Shown: positions 32,753-42,081, counted from the first letter of the stretch. The stretch: DNA of 64,000 nucleotides from Bradyrhizobium stylosanthis (GCF_001641335.1 NZ_LVEM01000001.1:1586580-1650579), one strand, 5' to 3'. Program-made: numbers and translations. The notes: generated from the sequence alone by a model not told the origin.

Positions 32753-33256
32753 ATGCCTGATCCAGCACGTGCCACACGATTTGCGACCTGCATTCTTGTG
32801 TGCATGGCGGGCGTGCCTGCCTCGCCGGTAGCAGCCGCCCCGCTTCAACCCAACGCGATCCAGCACGACGCCGCCACGTCAGCGGACATCATCGAGATCC
32901 GCGCCGCCGTTCGCCGCGGCGGTGCCGTGGTCGGTCCCCGTGGCGGCGCGGTCGTCCATCGCGGCGGCGCCGTCGTGGGGCCTCGCGGCGCGGCCTATCG
33001 CGGACGGACCGTTGCAGTCGGCCCCCGGGGCAACGTCGCGGTTCGCGGCACGACGGCGGTCGCCGGGCGCGGCGGCTGGGCGCGGCCGGGCTGGTATGGC
33101 TGGCCGCGCGGCGGAGCGATCGCCGCGGGCGCCGCGATCGGGGTCGTGACGGCGGCGACGGCGGCCGCGTGGGCGGGGGCGGCGCCCGCGCCCGGCATGT
33201 GCTGGTACTACACCGATCCGTCCCGGACCCAGGGGTTCTGGGACTATTGCCAATGA
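32753..33256 (+). CDS. Secreted Gly/Arg/Val-repeat protein
   Basis: The 167-residue product has a signal-peptide-like start and then short tandem units of the type RGGAVVGPRGG / VHRGGAVVGPRGA / TVAVGPRGNVAV at about residues 54-100. A tryptophan-containing basic segment, a hydrophobic Ala/Gly stretch (IAAGAAIGVVTAATAAAWAG) and an aromatic tail CWYYTDPSRTQGFWDYCQ with two cysteines follow. Proteins with this tail pattern are common small envelope proteins in Bradyrhizobium. The repeats look flexible and positively charged, suited to binding anionic polymers, but function is unknown. It sits between the phosphatase and the DUF3302 gene. Confidence 0.75.
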   Translation: MPDPARATRFATCILVCMAGVPASPVAAAPLQPNAIQHDAATSADIIEIRAAVRRGGAVVGPRGGAVVHRGGAVVGPRGAAYRGRTVAVGPRGNVAVRGTTAVAGRGGWARPGWYGWPRGGAIAAGAAIGVVTAATAAAWAGAAPAPGMCWYYTDPSRTQGFWDYCQ

Positions 33257-33289
33257 CGGCAGCGCTCCGATGACAGCGAGGCGACCATC

Positions 33290-33529
33290 ATGAGCGGTTA
33301 CGACATCTTCGCCTGGATCGTGCTGCTGATCCTGCTGGCGAGCGCCGTCGGCGTCGTTTGCATCGCCGGCTGGCTGCCCGGCCACATCGCGAAATCGCGC
33401 AGCCATCCCTATGCGCAGGCCGTGACGGTCGCCGGCTGGGTCACTCTGTTCTTCGGCTTCGCACTGTGGCCCCTCGCCTTCATCTGGGCCTATGTCGACG
33501 TTCCCTCACGCAAAGCCGGAGATGCGTGA
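33290..33529 (+). CDS. DUF3302 inner-membrane protein (YiaW-like)
   Basis: The 79-residue protein has two membrane helices (IFAWIVLLILLASAVGVVCIAG and VTVAGWVTLFFGFALWPLAFIWAYV) joined by the loop GHIAKSRSHPYAQA. This is the DUF3302 family, whose E. coli member YiaW is encoded beside the HlyD-like YiaV. The same pairing occurs here: the stop overlaps the HlyD-like start in TGATG, so translation is coupled. The pair probably forms a small membrane complex, but its cargo is unknown. Confidence 0.88.
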   Translation: MSGYDIFAWIVLLILLASAVGVVCIAGWLPGHIAKSRSHPYAQAVTVAGWVTLFFGFALWPLAFIWAYVDVPSRKAGDA

Positions 33530-34470
33530 TGGCCGTTGCCATTCTCAACACCTACCTCGTTCTGCTCTTCCTGCTGGTGCATTTCGGGCTGGTGCGCTTC
33601 AACCTGTTCTGGAAGGCCTCGCCCGCAATCGTCATGGTCCTGGTACTGCTTGGATTGTTGATCCCGATGGGCTGGGGCGCGCCGCAGGGCACAGCGCTGG
33701 TCGTGCGCAACGCCGTCTCGATCGTACCCGACGTCGCCGGCGAAGTGACCGACGTCCCCGTCGCCGCCAACGCGCCACTCAAATCCGGCGACGTGCTGTT
33801 CAAGATCGATCCGACGCCCTACGCCGCGCAGGTGAAGGCGATCGACGCGCAATACAAGCTCGCCAGGACGCGCCTCGGCCAGATGACGGAGCTCTATCAG
33901 CGCGACGCCGGGCGCGGTTTCGACGTCGAGCAGCGCCAGTCCGAGGCCGACCAATTGTCCGGCCAGCTCGAGGCCGCGCAGTGGAACCTCGACAAGACCG
34001 TCGTGCGTGCACCGGCCGATGGCTACGTCACCAACCTCGCGCTGCGCAAGGGCGCGCGGGTAGCCAACCTGCCGCTGTCGCCGGTGATGGCGTTCATCGA
34101 TACCTCCAACACCATCATCGGCGTCGAGATCAACCAGATCGACGCGCGCTACATCGCGCCCGGCCAGGAGGTCGAAGCCACCTTCAAATTCGCGCCCGGG
34201 CAGATTTTCACCGGCAGGGTCGAAAGCGTGCTTCAGGCGATCTCCCCCGGACAGGCGCAGATCTCGGGCACGGCCGTGCTGCCGAAGACGATCGAGGCGG
34301 CGCCCTTCATCGTCCGCGTCAGGCTCGACGATGCCGAATTCGCGAGACGCCTGCCGGCCGGCAGTGCCGGGACCGCCGCGATCTACACCGACCGCCTCAT
34401 TCCAACCCACGTCGTCCGCCGCGTGCTTCTGCGGCAGGTCGCGATCCTGAACTATGTCAATCCGTTCTGA
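33529..34470 (+). CDS. HlyD-family membrane-fusion protein (YiaV-like)
   Basis: The 313-residue periplasmic adaptor has two N-terminal membrane segments (NTYLVLLFLLVHFGLVRF and PAIVMVLVLLGLLIPMG), a lipoyl half-motif (VVRNAVSIVPDVAGEVTDVPVAANAPLKSGDVLFKID), a helical hairpin with QRQSEADQLSGQLEAAQWNL and the second lipoyl half (TVVRAPADGYVTNLALRKG). This is HlyD/EmrA architecture of the YiaV/AaeA subgroup. No inner-membrane pump of the MFS/ABC/AaeB type follows; only the coupled DUF3302 protein and, six genes on, an outer-membrane barrel. It may span the periplasm in an unusual export or envelope-tethering system. Confidence 0.88.
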   Translation: MAVAILNTYLVLLFLLVHFGLVRFNLFWKASPAIVMVLVLLGLLIPMGWGAPQGTALVVRNAVSIVPDVAGEVTDVPVAANAPLKSGDVLFKIDPTPYAAQVKAIDAQYKLARTRLGQMTELYQRDAGRGFDVEQRQSEADQLSGQLEAAQWNLDKTVVRAPADGYVTNLALRKGARVANLPLSPVMAFIDTSNTIIGVEINQIDARYIAPGQEVEATFKFAPGQIFTGRVESVLQAISPGQAQISGTAVLPKTIEAAPFIVRVRLDDAEFARRLPAGSAGTAAIYTDRLIPTHVVRRVLLRQVAILNYVNPF

Positions 34471-34478
34471 GGAATCTC

Positions 34479-35891
34479 ATGAAAAGAGCATTACTCGCAT
34501 CGATCGGTTTGAGTATCGGGCTGATGGCCGGAAACCCAGCTTGGGCGCAGGGCATATCCGAGCAGCAGGCCTACGAGATCGCACGGGACGCCTACATCTA
34601 CGCCTATCCCATCGTGACAATGGACGTGTCCATGCGTCAATCCACCAATGTCCCGAACGCAGGCGCGATCCCGCTCCGTGCTCCCGTCAACCAGTTTGCT
34701 CATGCCCGCACCTATCCACGTGCCGAGGACAGGGACGTCGTGCGCTACAATTTCGATACGCTCTACTCGCCGGTCTGGCTTGACCTGACGCGAGAGCCGA
34801 TCGTCCTGTCGGTCCCCGATACGGATGGCCGCTATTACCTGCTCCCCATGCTGGACATGTGGACGGACGTATTCAGCGTGGTGGGCTCGCGCACGACCGG
34901 GACCGAGGCACAGAACTTCGTCCTGACTCCGCCGGGCTGGAGTGGAACGCTGCCGGAGCAGACGACTAAGATCGTCGCACCGACGCCGGTCATCTGGATT
35001 CTCGGGCGGACGCAGACCAACGGGCCTGCGGATTACGACAACGTGCACAAGATTCAGGACGGCTACAAGCTCACCCCGCTCAGCCAATGGGGCAAGGCAT
35101 CCACGGCAGCGGCGAGCGCACCGACCGATCCGTCCATCGACAACAAGACGCCGCCGTTCGTTCAGGTCAACGGGATGAACGGCGTTGCGGTGCTCGGACG
35201 CCTGGCCGAACTGATGGCGAAACATCCACCGCATCCCAACGACTATCCGATCCTGTTCCGGATGCGGCAGATCGGGCTTGAACCCGGCAAGCCATTCGAC
35301 GCGGCGAAGCTGGATCCGTCGCTGGTCAAGACGATCAATGCCGCAGCCAAGGAGGCGCTCGTCGATCTCGAACAATCCGGCAAGAGCGGCGCGGGCATCG
35401 GCCTTCACGTCAATGGCTGGTTCTATCAGACCAGCACCGTCGGCACCTACGGCACCGCCTACAAGCTGCGTGCCATGGGTGCGTTGATCGGGCTCGGCGT
35501 CAACCTGCCGGAAGACGCCGTCTATCCGGCTTCCTTTGTCGATTCCGACGGCAAACCTTACAGCGGCACCGGTCGGTACGTCCTGCATTTCGACAAAGGC
35601 AAGCTGCCGCCGGCAAATGCCTTCTGGTCAGTCACGCTCTACGACAAGGACGGCTTCCAGGCCCCGAACGCGCTCAACCGCTTTGCGATCGGCGATCGCG
35701 ACAAGCTCCGGTTCAACGACGACGGTTCGCTCGACATCTACCTCCAGCACGAACCGCCCGAGCTCGACAAGATGGCGAACTGGCTGCCCGCCCCCGCCGG
35801 CGAGTTCAATCTCGCCATGCGCCTCTATTCGCCACAACGCGCGGCCCTCGATGGCACCTGGACGCCGCCGCCGGTCAAACGGGTGAATTGA
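34479..35891 (+). CDS. DUF1254/DUF1214 periplasmic protein, paralogue 1
   Basis: The 470-residue product has a signal peptide (MKRALLASIGLSIGLMAGNPAWA), an N-terminal DUF1254 part (QQAYEIARDAYIYAYPIVTMDV, YNFDTLYSPVWLDLTREPIVLS) and a C-terminal DUF1214 barrel (FWSVTLYDKDGFQAPNALNRFAIG). These two domains always occur together in secreted bacterial proteins whose biochemical function is not established. The Asn of NFDTLYS/NVDTLY-type motifs and the Tyr-rich entry are the conserved landmarks. It begins eight bases after the HlyD-like gene and is the first of three consecutive family members. Confidence 0.9.
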   Translation: MKRALLASIGLSIGLMAGNPAWAQGISEQQAYEIARDAYIYAYPIVTMDVSMRQSTNVPNAGAIPLRAPVNQFAHARTYPRAEDRDVVRYNFDTLYSPVWLDLTREPIVLSVPDTDGRYYLLPMLDMWTDVFSVVGSRTTGTEAQNFVLTPPGWSGTLPEQTTKIVAPTPVIWILGRTQTNGPADYDNVHKIQDGYKLTPLSQWGKASTAAASAPTDPSIDNKTPPFVQVNGMNGVAVLGRLAELMAKHPPHPNDYPILFRMRQIGLEPGKPFDAAKLDPSLVKTINAAAKEALVDLEQSGKSGAGIGLHVNGWFYQTSTVGTYGTAYKLRAMGALIGLGVNLPEDAVYPASFVDSDGKPYSGTGRYVLHFDKGKLPPANAFWSVTLYDKDGFQAPNALNRFAIGDRDKLRFNDDGSLDIYLQHEPPELDKMANWLPAPAGEFNLAMRLYSPQRAALDGTWTPPPVKRVN

Positions 35892-35931
35892 GAGAATTGG
35901 CCGTCGGTCACCGTCCTCACGCTTGGATTTG

Positions 35932-37368
35932 ATGAGAAGCAACATGATGAGAACAATCGCCGGAGCTGCCATCGCCACGCTGCTGACCCTGAGCGCGCAG
36001 GCCCAGACCACAGCGCCTGACGACCTTGCCGCGCGCAACATCCAGCGCCGCGCCGTCGAAGCCATGATCTGGGGCATGCCGGCGGTGAACGCCGATCTCA
36101 TGCTCCAGACCATGCTGAAATCGACCAAGGCGAAGCCGAACGAGATCGTCTACTGGTCGAAGCCGGTGAACTGGAAGAACCAGACGCTGACGCCCAATCC
36201 GGATTCGATCTACTTCATGTCGTTCTGGAATGTGAAGGATGGGCCTGTCGTCGTCGAGATTCCACCGGCCGAGGGCGGCTCGATCGCCGGCAATATCGTG
36301 ACGCTGTGGCAGATGCCGCTGGAAGACACCGGACCTGAAGGCGCCGACAAGGGTCAGGGCGGCAAATATCTGATCCTGCCGCCGGGCTACAAGGGCGAGG
36401 TGCCCGCAGGCTTCATCGCGCTGCAATCCGACGTGTTCAGCGGCTTCGCGCTGCTGCGCTCCAATCTCGCCAGCCACAGCGATGCCGATGTCGAAAAGTC
36501 GGTCGCCTACGGCAAGCGCATCAAAGTCTACCCGCTCGCGAACGCAAAGGAGCCGCCGCCGACCAGCTTCACTGACGCCTACGACGTCCTGTTCGACGCG
36601 ACCATTCCCTATGATGCGAGCTTCTATCGCGGTCTCGATCGCGTGGTGCAGAACGAGCCGTGGCTCGATCGCGACCGCGCCATGATCGACCAGCTCGCGA
36701 CCATCGGCATCGTCAAGGGCAAGCCGTTCAATCCGGACCCGAGCACGGTCGCGCTGCTCGATCAGGCGGCACGTGAGGCGCACGCGCTGCTGGCCCGGAT
36801 CTATGACGCGGGCTTCCCCGTGATCAATCCCGGCATTCGCTGGTTCCCGGCCGCGGTGCCGGAGATGGTGAAGGCGGCCAGCGGCGGCTACGGCGATCCC
36901 AACGCCTATCCGGTCGACATGCGCGGCGTGACCTACACGCTCGGCTATACCGGCATCAAGCGGCTGGGGACGGCGCAGTTCTACCTGATGGCCAACAAGG
37001 ACAAGGATGGCCGGGATTTCGACGGCAACGGCACCTATCGCCTGACCGTGCCGGCCAACGCGCCGGTCAAGCAGTATTGGTCCGCGACCGTCTACGACCG
37101 CGAGACGCATGCATTGGTGCGCAACATGCCGAGTGCCAGCCGCGCCTCGATCAGTCCGGGCCTTCAGAAGAAGGCCGACGGCTCGGTCGATGTCTATTTC
37201 GGGCCGAAGGCGCCGGAGGGGAAAGAAGCCAATTGGGTGCCGACCGACCCTGCCCGCAAGTTCGAGCTGCTGTTCCGCCTCTACGGGCCGGAGAAGGCGC
37301 TGTTCGACCACAGCTGGAAGCTGCCGGACGTCGAGCGCGTCGCAATGACGGTCGGGGGTGCGAGGTAG
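35932..37368 (+). CDS. DUF1254/DUF1214 periplasmic protein, paralogue 2
   Basis: About 478 residues, with signal peptide (MMRTIAGAAIATLLTLSAQA), DUF1254 features (RRAVEAMIWGMPAVNADLML, NQTLTPNPDSIYFMSFWNVKDG) and DUF1214 features (YWSATVYDRETHALVRNMPSAS, PEKALFDHSWKLPDVERV). It differs from paralogue 1 in the TPNPDSIY motif and in a longer central insert, and is much closer to paralogue 3. Starts at ATG 35932 or 35944 are both possible, since GAGAAG lies between them. The gene continues the operon after a 40-base gap. Confidence 0.9.
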   Translation: MRSNMMRTIAGAAIATLLTLSAQAQTTAPDDLAARNIQRRAVEAMIWGMPAVNADLMLQTMLKSTKAKPNEIVYWSKPVNWKNQTLTPNPDSIYFMSFWNVKDGPVVVEIPPAEGGSIAGNIVTLWQMPLEDTGPEGADKGQGGKYLILPPGYKGEVPAGFIALQSDVFSGFALLRSNLASHSDADVEKSVAYGKRIKVYPLANAKEPPPTSFTDAYDVLFDATIPYDASFYRGLDRVVQNEPWLDRDRAMIDQLATIGIVKGKPFNPDPSTVALLDQAAREAHALLARIYDAGFPVINPGIRWFPAAVPEMVKAASGGYGDPNAYPVDMRGVTYTLGYTGIKRLGTAQFYLMANKDKDGRDFDGNGTYRLTVPANAPVKQYWSATVYDRETHALVRNMPSASRASISPGLQKKADGSVDVYFGPKAPEGKEANWVPTDPARKFELLFRLYGPEKALFDHSWKLPDVERVAMTVGGAR

Positions 37369-37417
37369 CCGCTTTGCGGTCTCTGTTTCAGTCTCAAGAG
37401 CAAAAAGGATCAGGACA

Positions 37418-38884
37418 ATGAAGACGACGCTATTGCTGACGGCGGTCACACTGACGATCCTGTGTCACGAACCAGCTTACGCCGAAGGACAAGCCCCCTA
37501 CAGTTTCGAACGCGGCTATCCAAGCGCCGACACGACCAAGCGGGCGCGGGACGATGCGGACATGCAGCGTGCGATCACGGCCTACCGCTTCTGGTATCCG
37601 ACCGTCTCCGTGGAAGGCATCTTCAACGGCAACCGCGAACTTGGCTTAAAGGACGGCGAGAAGATGGGCATCGTCGCCGCAGGACCGCAGCAGGTCGGCT
37701 TCACGCTCAACTCGGATACGCCTTACGGCTCGGGCGTCATCGACGTCAGCAAGGGCCCCATCGTCATCGAACTGCCGGCCGGCCCCTATATTGGCCTGGT
37801 CAACGACCACAATCAGGGCTGGGTCCAGGACCTTGGCCTGCCCGGCCCAGATGCCGGCAAGGGCGGCAAGCATCTTGTCCTGCCTCCGGACTACAAGGGC
37901 AAGGTTCCCGCCGGCTATCATGTCGGCCAATCAAAATCCTACAAGAACCTGCTCGCCGTGCGCGCGTTGCCCGTCGGCGGTGACGTCAACAAGGCGATGG
38001 ACGCGTTGCGGGCCATCAAGATCCATCCCCTTGGCGGCAACACCAATGTTGCCATCGTCGATATGACCGACCAGAAGCTGGACGCTTCATCGCTGCGCTG
38101 GGAGGACAACGGCAAGTTCTGGACGGTGCTGAAGCAGATCGTCGACGAGGAGCCGCTCGTCACATCGTTCCTGCCGATGTATGGCCTGCTTGCCGAGCTC
38201 GGCATCGAGAAGGGCAAGCCTTTCGCACCCGATGCGCGGATGACGGACATTCTCGATCGCGCTGCCAAGGCCGGACGCGACCAGATGCTGGTCTCGGCCT
38301 TCGACAGCGCGCGCCCTGACCGCATCAACTGGCCCGACCGCAAATGGGAATGGGTCGGCCTCACGCCAGGCAGCGCTCAGTTCGAAACCCCGACGGGTAT
38401 GGACCTCGAAGCCCGCGACCGCTGGTTCGCACAGGCCATCGTGACATCGCCGGCGATGTTCCGTCGCTCGGCCGGTGCGGGCTCGCTGTACTGGATGAGC
38501 ACGCGCGACGACACCGGCGCCTTCCTCGACGGCGCCAAAAACTACAAGCTCTCCATGCCGCAACCGGTGCCCGGAAGGCTGTTCTGGTCGGTCACGGTCT
38601 ACGACACCCAGACCCGTTCGCAGGTGCAGACCGACCAGGCCAGGGGCGCGCTACGCTCGATGTTCGAGTTGAAGGACATCAAGGGCACCGCACCGGCGGA
38701 CCTCTTCTTCGGTCCGGATGCGCCGCGAGGCAACGAAGCGCACTGGATCAAGACGCAGCCGGGACGCGGCTGGTTCGCCTACATCCGCATCTACGGTCCC
38801 GAGCAAGCCGCCTTCGACAAGAGCTGGAAGCCCGGTGACTTCACGGAGGTGAAGGCAGGCACGATCGGCAATGCGACGAGATGA
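37418..38884 (+). CDS. DUF1254/DUF1214 periplasmic protein, paralogue 3
   Basis: The 488-residue exported protein (signal MKTTLLLTAVTLTILCHEPAYA) repeats the family plan: ITAYRFWYPTVSVEGIFNGN, the NSDTPYGSGVIDVSKGP motif, and a DUF1214 end (FWSVTVYDTQTRSQVQTDQARGA split, GPEQAAFDKSWKPGDF). The polar patch DKSWKPGDF corresponds to DHSWKLPD in paralogue 2. Tandem triplication with clear divergence suggests the three proteins bind different ligands or form a hetero-oligomer. The stop overlaps an ATG (ATGA) that could start the outer-membrane gene, though a better start lies 63 bases further on. Confidence 0.9.
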   Translation: MKTTLLLTAVTLTILCHEPAYAEGQAPYSFERGYPSADTTKRARDDADMQRAITAYRFWYPTVSVEGIFNGNRELGLKDGEKMGIVAAGPQQVGFTLNSDTPYGSGVIDVSKGPIVIELPAGPYIGLVNDHNQGWVQDLGLPGPDAGKGGKHLVLPPDYKGKVPAGYHVGQSKSYKNLLAVRALPVGGDVNKAMDALRAIKIHPLGGNTNVAIVDMTDQKLDASSLRWEDNGKFWTVLKQIVDEEPLVTSFLPMYGLLAELGIEKGKPFAPDARMTDILDRAAKAGRDQMLVSAFDSARPDRINWPDRKWEWVGLTPGSAQFETPTGMDLEARDRWFAQAIVTSPAMFRRSAGAGSLYWMSTRDDTGAFLDGAKNYKLSMPQPVPGRLFWSVTVYDTQTRSQVQTDQARGALRSMFELKDIKGTAPADLFFGPDAPRGNEAHWIKTQPGRGWFAYIRIYGPEQAAFDKSWKPGDFTEVKAGTIGNATR

Positions 38885-38946
38885 GCGCGGGCCGCGAAAC
38901 GCGACCTGTCGGGGTGGATGACATGATGGGACCAGGGAGACGTGAT

Positions 38947-39963
38947 ATGATGGGACATCTTCGCAAGGCTACGCTTGCAACCGCATTGACGATGGCGAGC
39001 TTCAGTGCTCAGCCCGCCCTCGCCGATTCAGGCGGGGTCAGCTTCTGGCTTCCCGGCATCTTCGGCAGCCTTGCCGCCGTGCCGGTGACGCCGGGATGGG
39101 CCTATTCGACGATCTACATCCATCTCAACGAGAAAGCCGGCGGCGGGCAGAACTTCGTCACCAGCGGCGGCATTCCCGGCTCGGTGACCGCCGGCCTCAA
39201 CGCGCATGCCGACGTGCTCGTGCAAGGCATCACCTACACCTCGCCGATGCCGGTGCTCGGCGGCCAGGCCGCCTTCACGCTGCTCACCGCACCCGGCAAT
39301 ATCGGCATCGGCATCGATGCGACGCTGACCGGACCGCGCGGCAACGCCATCTCAGGCGGCGTCACGGACAACCGCACGACGCTGACGGACGTGTTCTATC
39401 AGGGCACGCTGAAATGGAACCAGGGCGTCCACAATGAGATGGTCTACATCACCGGCAACATCCCGAGCGGCACCTATGATTCCACGCGGCTCGCGAATTT
39501 GAGCTTTGGATTTCCCGCGGTCGACGCCGGGGCCGGCTACACCTATCTCGACCTCAAGACCGGCCACGAATTCTCGGTCGTCGGCGGCCTCACCTACAAT
39601 TTCATGAACGGCGCACTGCAGTACCAGAACGGCATCGACTTCCATGTCGACTGGGCCGCTTCGCAGTTCGTGAGCAAGACCATCCATGTCGGCATCGCCG
39701 GCTATTTCTTCCAGCAGATCACCGACGACCGGGGCCCCGGCGCCAAGCTCGGCGGCTTCCGCGGCCAGGCGGTCGGCATCGGTCCGCAGATCGGCTTCAT
39801 GATCCCGATGTCCGACGGCTACCAGGGCTATCTCAACGTCCGCGGCTACAAGGACCTCGAGACCGAGAACCGGCCGAACAGCTGGTCGACCTGGGTCACC
39901 TTCTCGGTCTCGCCGGCCGCACCCGAACCGGCCGCGAAAAAGCCCATCGTACGAAAGTTCTGA
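38947..39963 (+). CDS. SphA-like outer-membrane beta-barrel (phenol MetA-pathway family)
   Basis: The 338-residue protein has a signal peptide (LRKATLATALTMASFSAQPALA) followed by amphipathic beta strands with aromatic girdles and the family start GGVSFWLPGIFGSLAAVP. It ends in a strand WSTWVTFSVSP plus a short Pro/Ala tail. It fits the SphA / MetA-pathway-of-phenol-degradation outer-membrane family, usually linked to uptake of hydrophobic or aromatic compounds. ATG 38947 follows AGGGAGA at eight bases. It would provide the outer-membrane step for the substrate handled by the sulfatase and DUF1254 proteins upstream. Confidence 0.85.
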   Translation: MMGHLRKATLATALTMASFSAQPALADSGGVSFWLPGIFGSLAAVPVTPGWAYSTIYIHLNEKAGGGQNFVTSGGIPGSVTAGLNAHADVLVQGITYTSPMPVLGGQAAFTLLTAPGNIGIGIDATLTGPRGNAISGGVTDNRTTLTDVFYQGTLKWNQGVHNEMVYITGNIPSGTYDSTRLANLSFGFPAVDAGAGYTYLDLKTGHEFSVVGGLTYNFMNGALQYQNGIDFHVDWAASQFVSKTIHVGIAGYFFQQITDDRGPGAKLGGFRGQAVGIGPQIGFMIPMSDGYQGYLNVRGYKDLETENRPNSWSTWVTFSVSPAAPEPAAKKPIVRKF

Positions 39964-39984
39964 CGGAGGCGTCGTGCAGCTCCG

Positions 39985-42081
39985 ATGACCGGAGAGACGA
40001 AAAAACGGCAAGTCCGCATCGGCTTCCAGACATCGATCATCACGGTGTTCGTGGGCGTGGTGCTGCTCGTCGGCCTGACCCTGGTCTATCTCAGCTTCGA
40101 GCGCGTGACCGCTATCACGCGGACGGCGGCTTCCGGCTTCACCGAGAAGGTGGCGCAGCTCGGCGCCGACCATGTCGACGAGCAGTTCAAGAATGTCCGC
40201 GACAATCTCGACATCCTGGCCGGCCTGCCGGCGATCCAGGAAGCCGACATCGCGGACAATACGCGGCTGTATGGCCTGATGGCGGCGATGCTGCGCAACA
40301 ACCCGCAGCTCTTCAACCTCTATGTCGGCTACGAGGACGGCTCGTTCATCGAGATGGACGTGATCGACCGCGCCAAGCCGGCGTTCAGGGCCGGCCTGAA
40401 GACCGATGAGGATGCCGCCTTTCGTCTTGTCGTGATCGCGCGCACGTCGGGCAGCGCGCCGGTGACGCAATATCTGTCGGAGAATCTCATCGCGGTCGCG
40501 GAGGTCCCCGGCCCCACCGGCTACGACCCGCGGCAGCGGCCCTGGTATGTCGAGGCGTTCAAGAACGACAAGACCCTGCTGACGGGCCCTTACGTGTTCT
40601 ACGCCACGGGCGAGCCCGGCTACACGCTGCGGACGCCGCTGAAGGAAGGCCGCCGCGGCGTCGTCGCCGGCGACGTGCTGCTGAACCGGTTCGAGGACAT
40701 GCTGGCGGAGCAGAAGCTCGGCCAATCGGGACAGGCCTTCCTGTTCAACGATGCCGAGCGCATCGTCGGCCATCCCTCGATGAGCCGCCTGATGGCGCAG
40801 ATCCCGGAACGGCAGGACGACCTGCCGCAGCTCGGCGCGCTCGGCCTGCCCGCGGTGGTGCCGATCGTCCGTTCCTGGCGCAATGGCGGCCCGGCGCAGC
40901 AATTCTTCGACGACGACGCGGGCCGGACCTACATTGCGGCGGTGCATCGGCTCGAGACGACCGGGTCGGCCAATGTCCGGCTCGCGATCGTCGCGCCGCT
41001 CGACGAGTTCTACGCCCGGATCATCGGCGAGCGCCGCACGCTGTTCGCGCTGGCGCTGGCCTTCGTCGGCGCAACGCTGCCGTTCGCGTTCTGGCTGGGG
41101 TCGCGGATGGCGGAGCCGCTGCGCAGGCTGGCCGAAGAGACCGACGCGATCCAGCGCTTCGACATCGCCGAGCGCCCGCGCATCCGCTCTGTCATCGCCG
41201 AGATCGAGGAGCTCGGCCGCTCGGTCTTCACCATGCGCAGCGTCATCAGCAGCTTTGCGAGCTTCATCCCGCGCCCGATCGTGCGGCAGCTGATCGAGAC
41301 CGGCTCCGCGCTGCGGCTTGGCGGCTCCCGGCGCGAGGTGACCGTGCTGTTCACGGATGTGGCCGACTTCACTGCCAAGACCGAACGCGCCGACCCGTCG
41401 CAGGTGATGATCTATACCTCGCGCTATTTCGCGGCGCTCTCGGATGTGATCATGCAGCACCACGGCACGGTCGACAAATATATCGGCGACGCCGTGATGG
41501 CGTTCTGGAATGCGCCCGCGGACGATCCCGACCATACCGCCAACGCCTGCCGCGCCGTGCTCGCATGCCTTGCCGCGAACCAGGCGCTCGACAAGGAATT
41601 TCGCCGCGAGGGCTGGCCGTCCTACGACACACGCTTCGGCCTGCATGTCGGCGATGCCGTGGTCGGCAATGTCGGCTCGAGCGACCGGATGAACTACACC
41701 GCGCTCGGCGCGACCGTGAACCTGGCTTCGCGCCTGGAGGGCCTCAACAAGAGCTACGGCACGAGCGTGCTGGTCAGCTCAGCCGTTCGTGCGCGCGTCG
41801 GCGATGCGTTCCTGTTTCGGAGCGTCGACAGCATCACGCCGAAGGGATTTGCCGAGCCGATCGAGGTCAGCGAGCTCCGCGGCGAAAAGGCCATGGCCAA
41901 CGAGGCCGAGATTGCGATGTGCCGGCGCTGGGACCAGGTGTTTGCGTCGATCGCGCGGGACGGTACGGCCGAGGCCGCCCTGGTCCAGCTCTCCGGATTC
42001 CTGCACGACTATCCCAGCGACCCGATCGCGCTGTTTCATGCCCGGCGATTGCGGTCCTCGGCCGAGGGGGCCGCAGCATGA
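39985..42081 (+). CDS. Membrane adenylate cyclase, class III, with periplasmic Cache sensor
   Basis: The 698-residue receptor has a membrane helix at 15-38, a double-Cache periplasmic domain (NNPQLFNLYVGYEDGSFIEM, RPWYVEAFKNDKTLLTGPYVF), a second helix near 345-370, a HAMP-like linker and a C-terminal class III cyclase domain. Metal-binding aspartates D458 (VLFTDVADFT) and D502 (KYIGDAVMAFWNAP) and the NYTALGATVNLASRLE segment are intact, and the Lys/Asp substrate-selecting positions look like an adenylate cyclase. It should turn a periplasmic ligand signal into cAMP. Its stop overlaps the next gene's start (ATGA), coupling it to a binding protein. Confidence 0.92.
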   Translation: MTGETKKRQVRIGFQTSIITVFVGVVLLVGLTLVYLSFERVTAITRTAASGFTEKVAQLGADHVDEQFKNVRDNLDILAGLPAIQEADIADNTRLYGLMAAMLRNNPQLFNLYVGYEDGSFIEMDVIDRAKPAFRAGLKTDEDAAFRLVVIARTSGSAPVTQYLSENLIAVAEVPGPTGYDPRQRPWYVEAFKNDKTLLTGPYVFYATGEPGYTLRTPLKEGRRGVVAGDVLLNRFEDMLAEQKLGQSGQAFLFNDAERIVGHPSMSRLMAQIPERQDDLPQLGALGLPAVVPIVRSWRNGGPAQQFFDDDAGRTYIAAVHRLETTGSANVRLAIVAPLDEFYARIIGERRTLFALALAFVGATLPFAFWLGSRMAEPLRRLAEETDAIQRFDIAERPRIRSVIAEIEELGRSVFTMRSVISSFASFIPRPIVRQLIETGSALRLGGSRREVTVLFTDVADFTAKTERADPSQVMIYTSRYFAALSDVIMQHHGTVDKYIGDAVMAFWNAPADDPDHTANACRAVLACLAANQALDKEFRREGWPSYDTRFGLHVGDAVVGNVGSSDRMNYTALGATVNLASRLEGLNKSYGTSVLVSSAVRARVGDAFLFRSVDSITPKGFAEPIEVSELRGEKAMANEAEIAMCRRWDQVFASIARDGTAEAALVQLSGFLHDYPSDPIALFHARRLRSSAEGAAA

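Noticed and set aside
39352..41646. 764-codon - strand ORF opposite the adenylate cyclase
   Set aside because: Antisense to two convincing genes, with no domain and no ribosome site.
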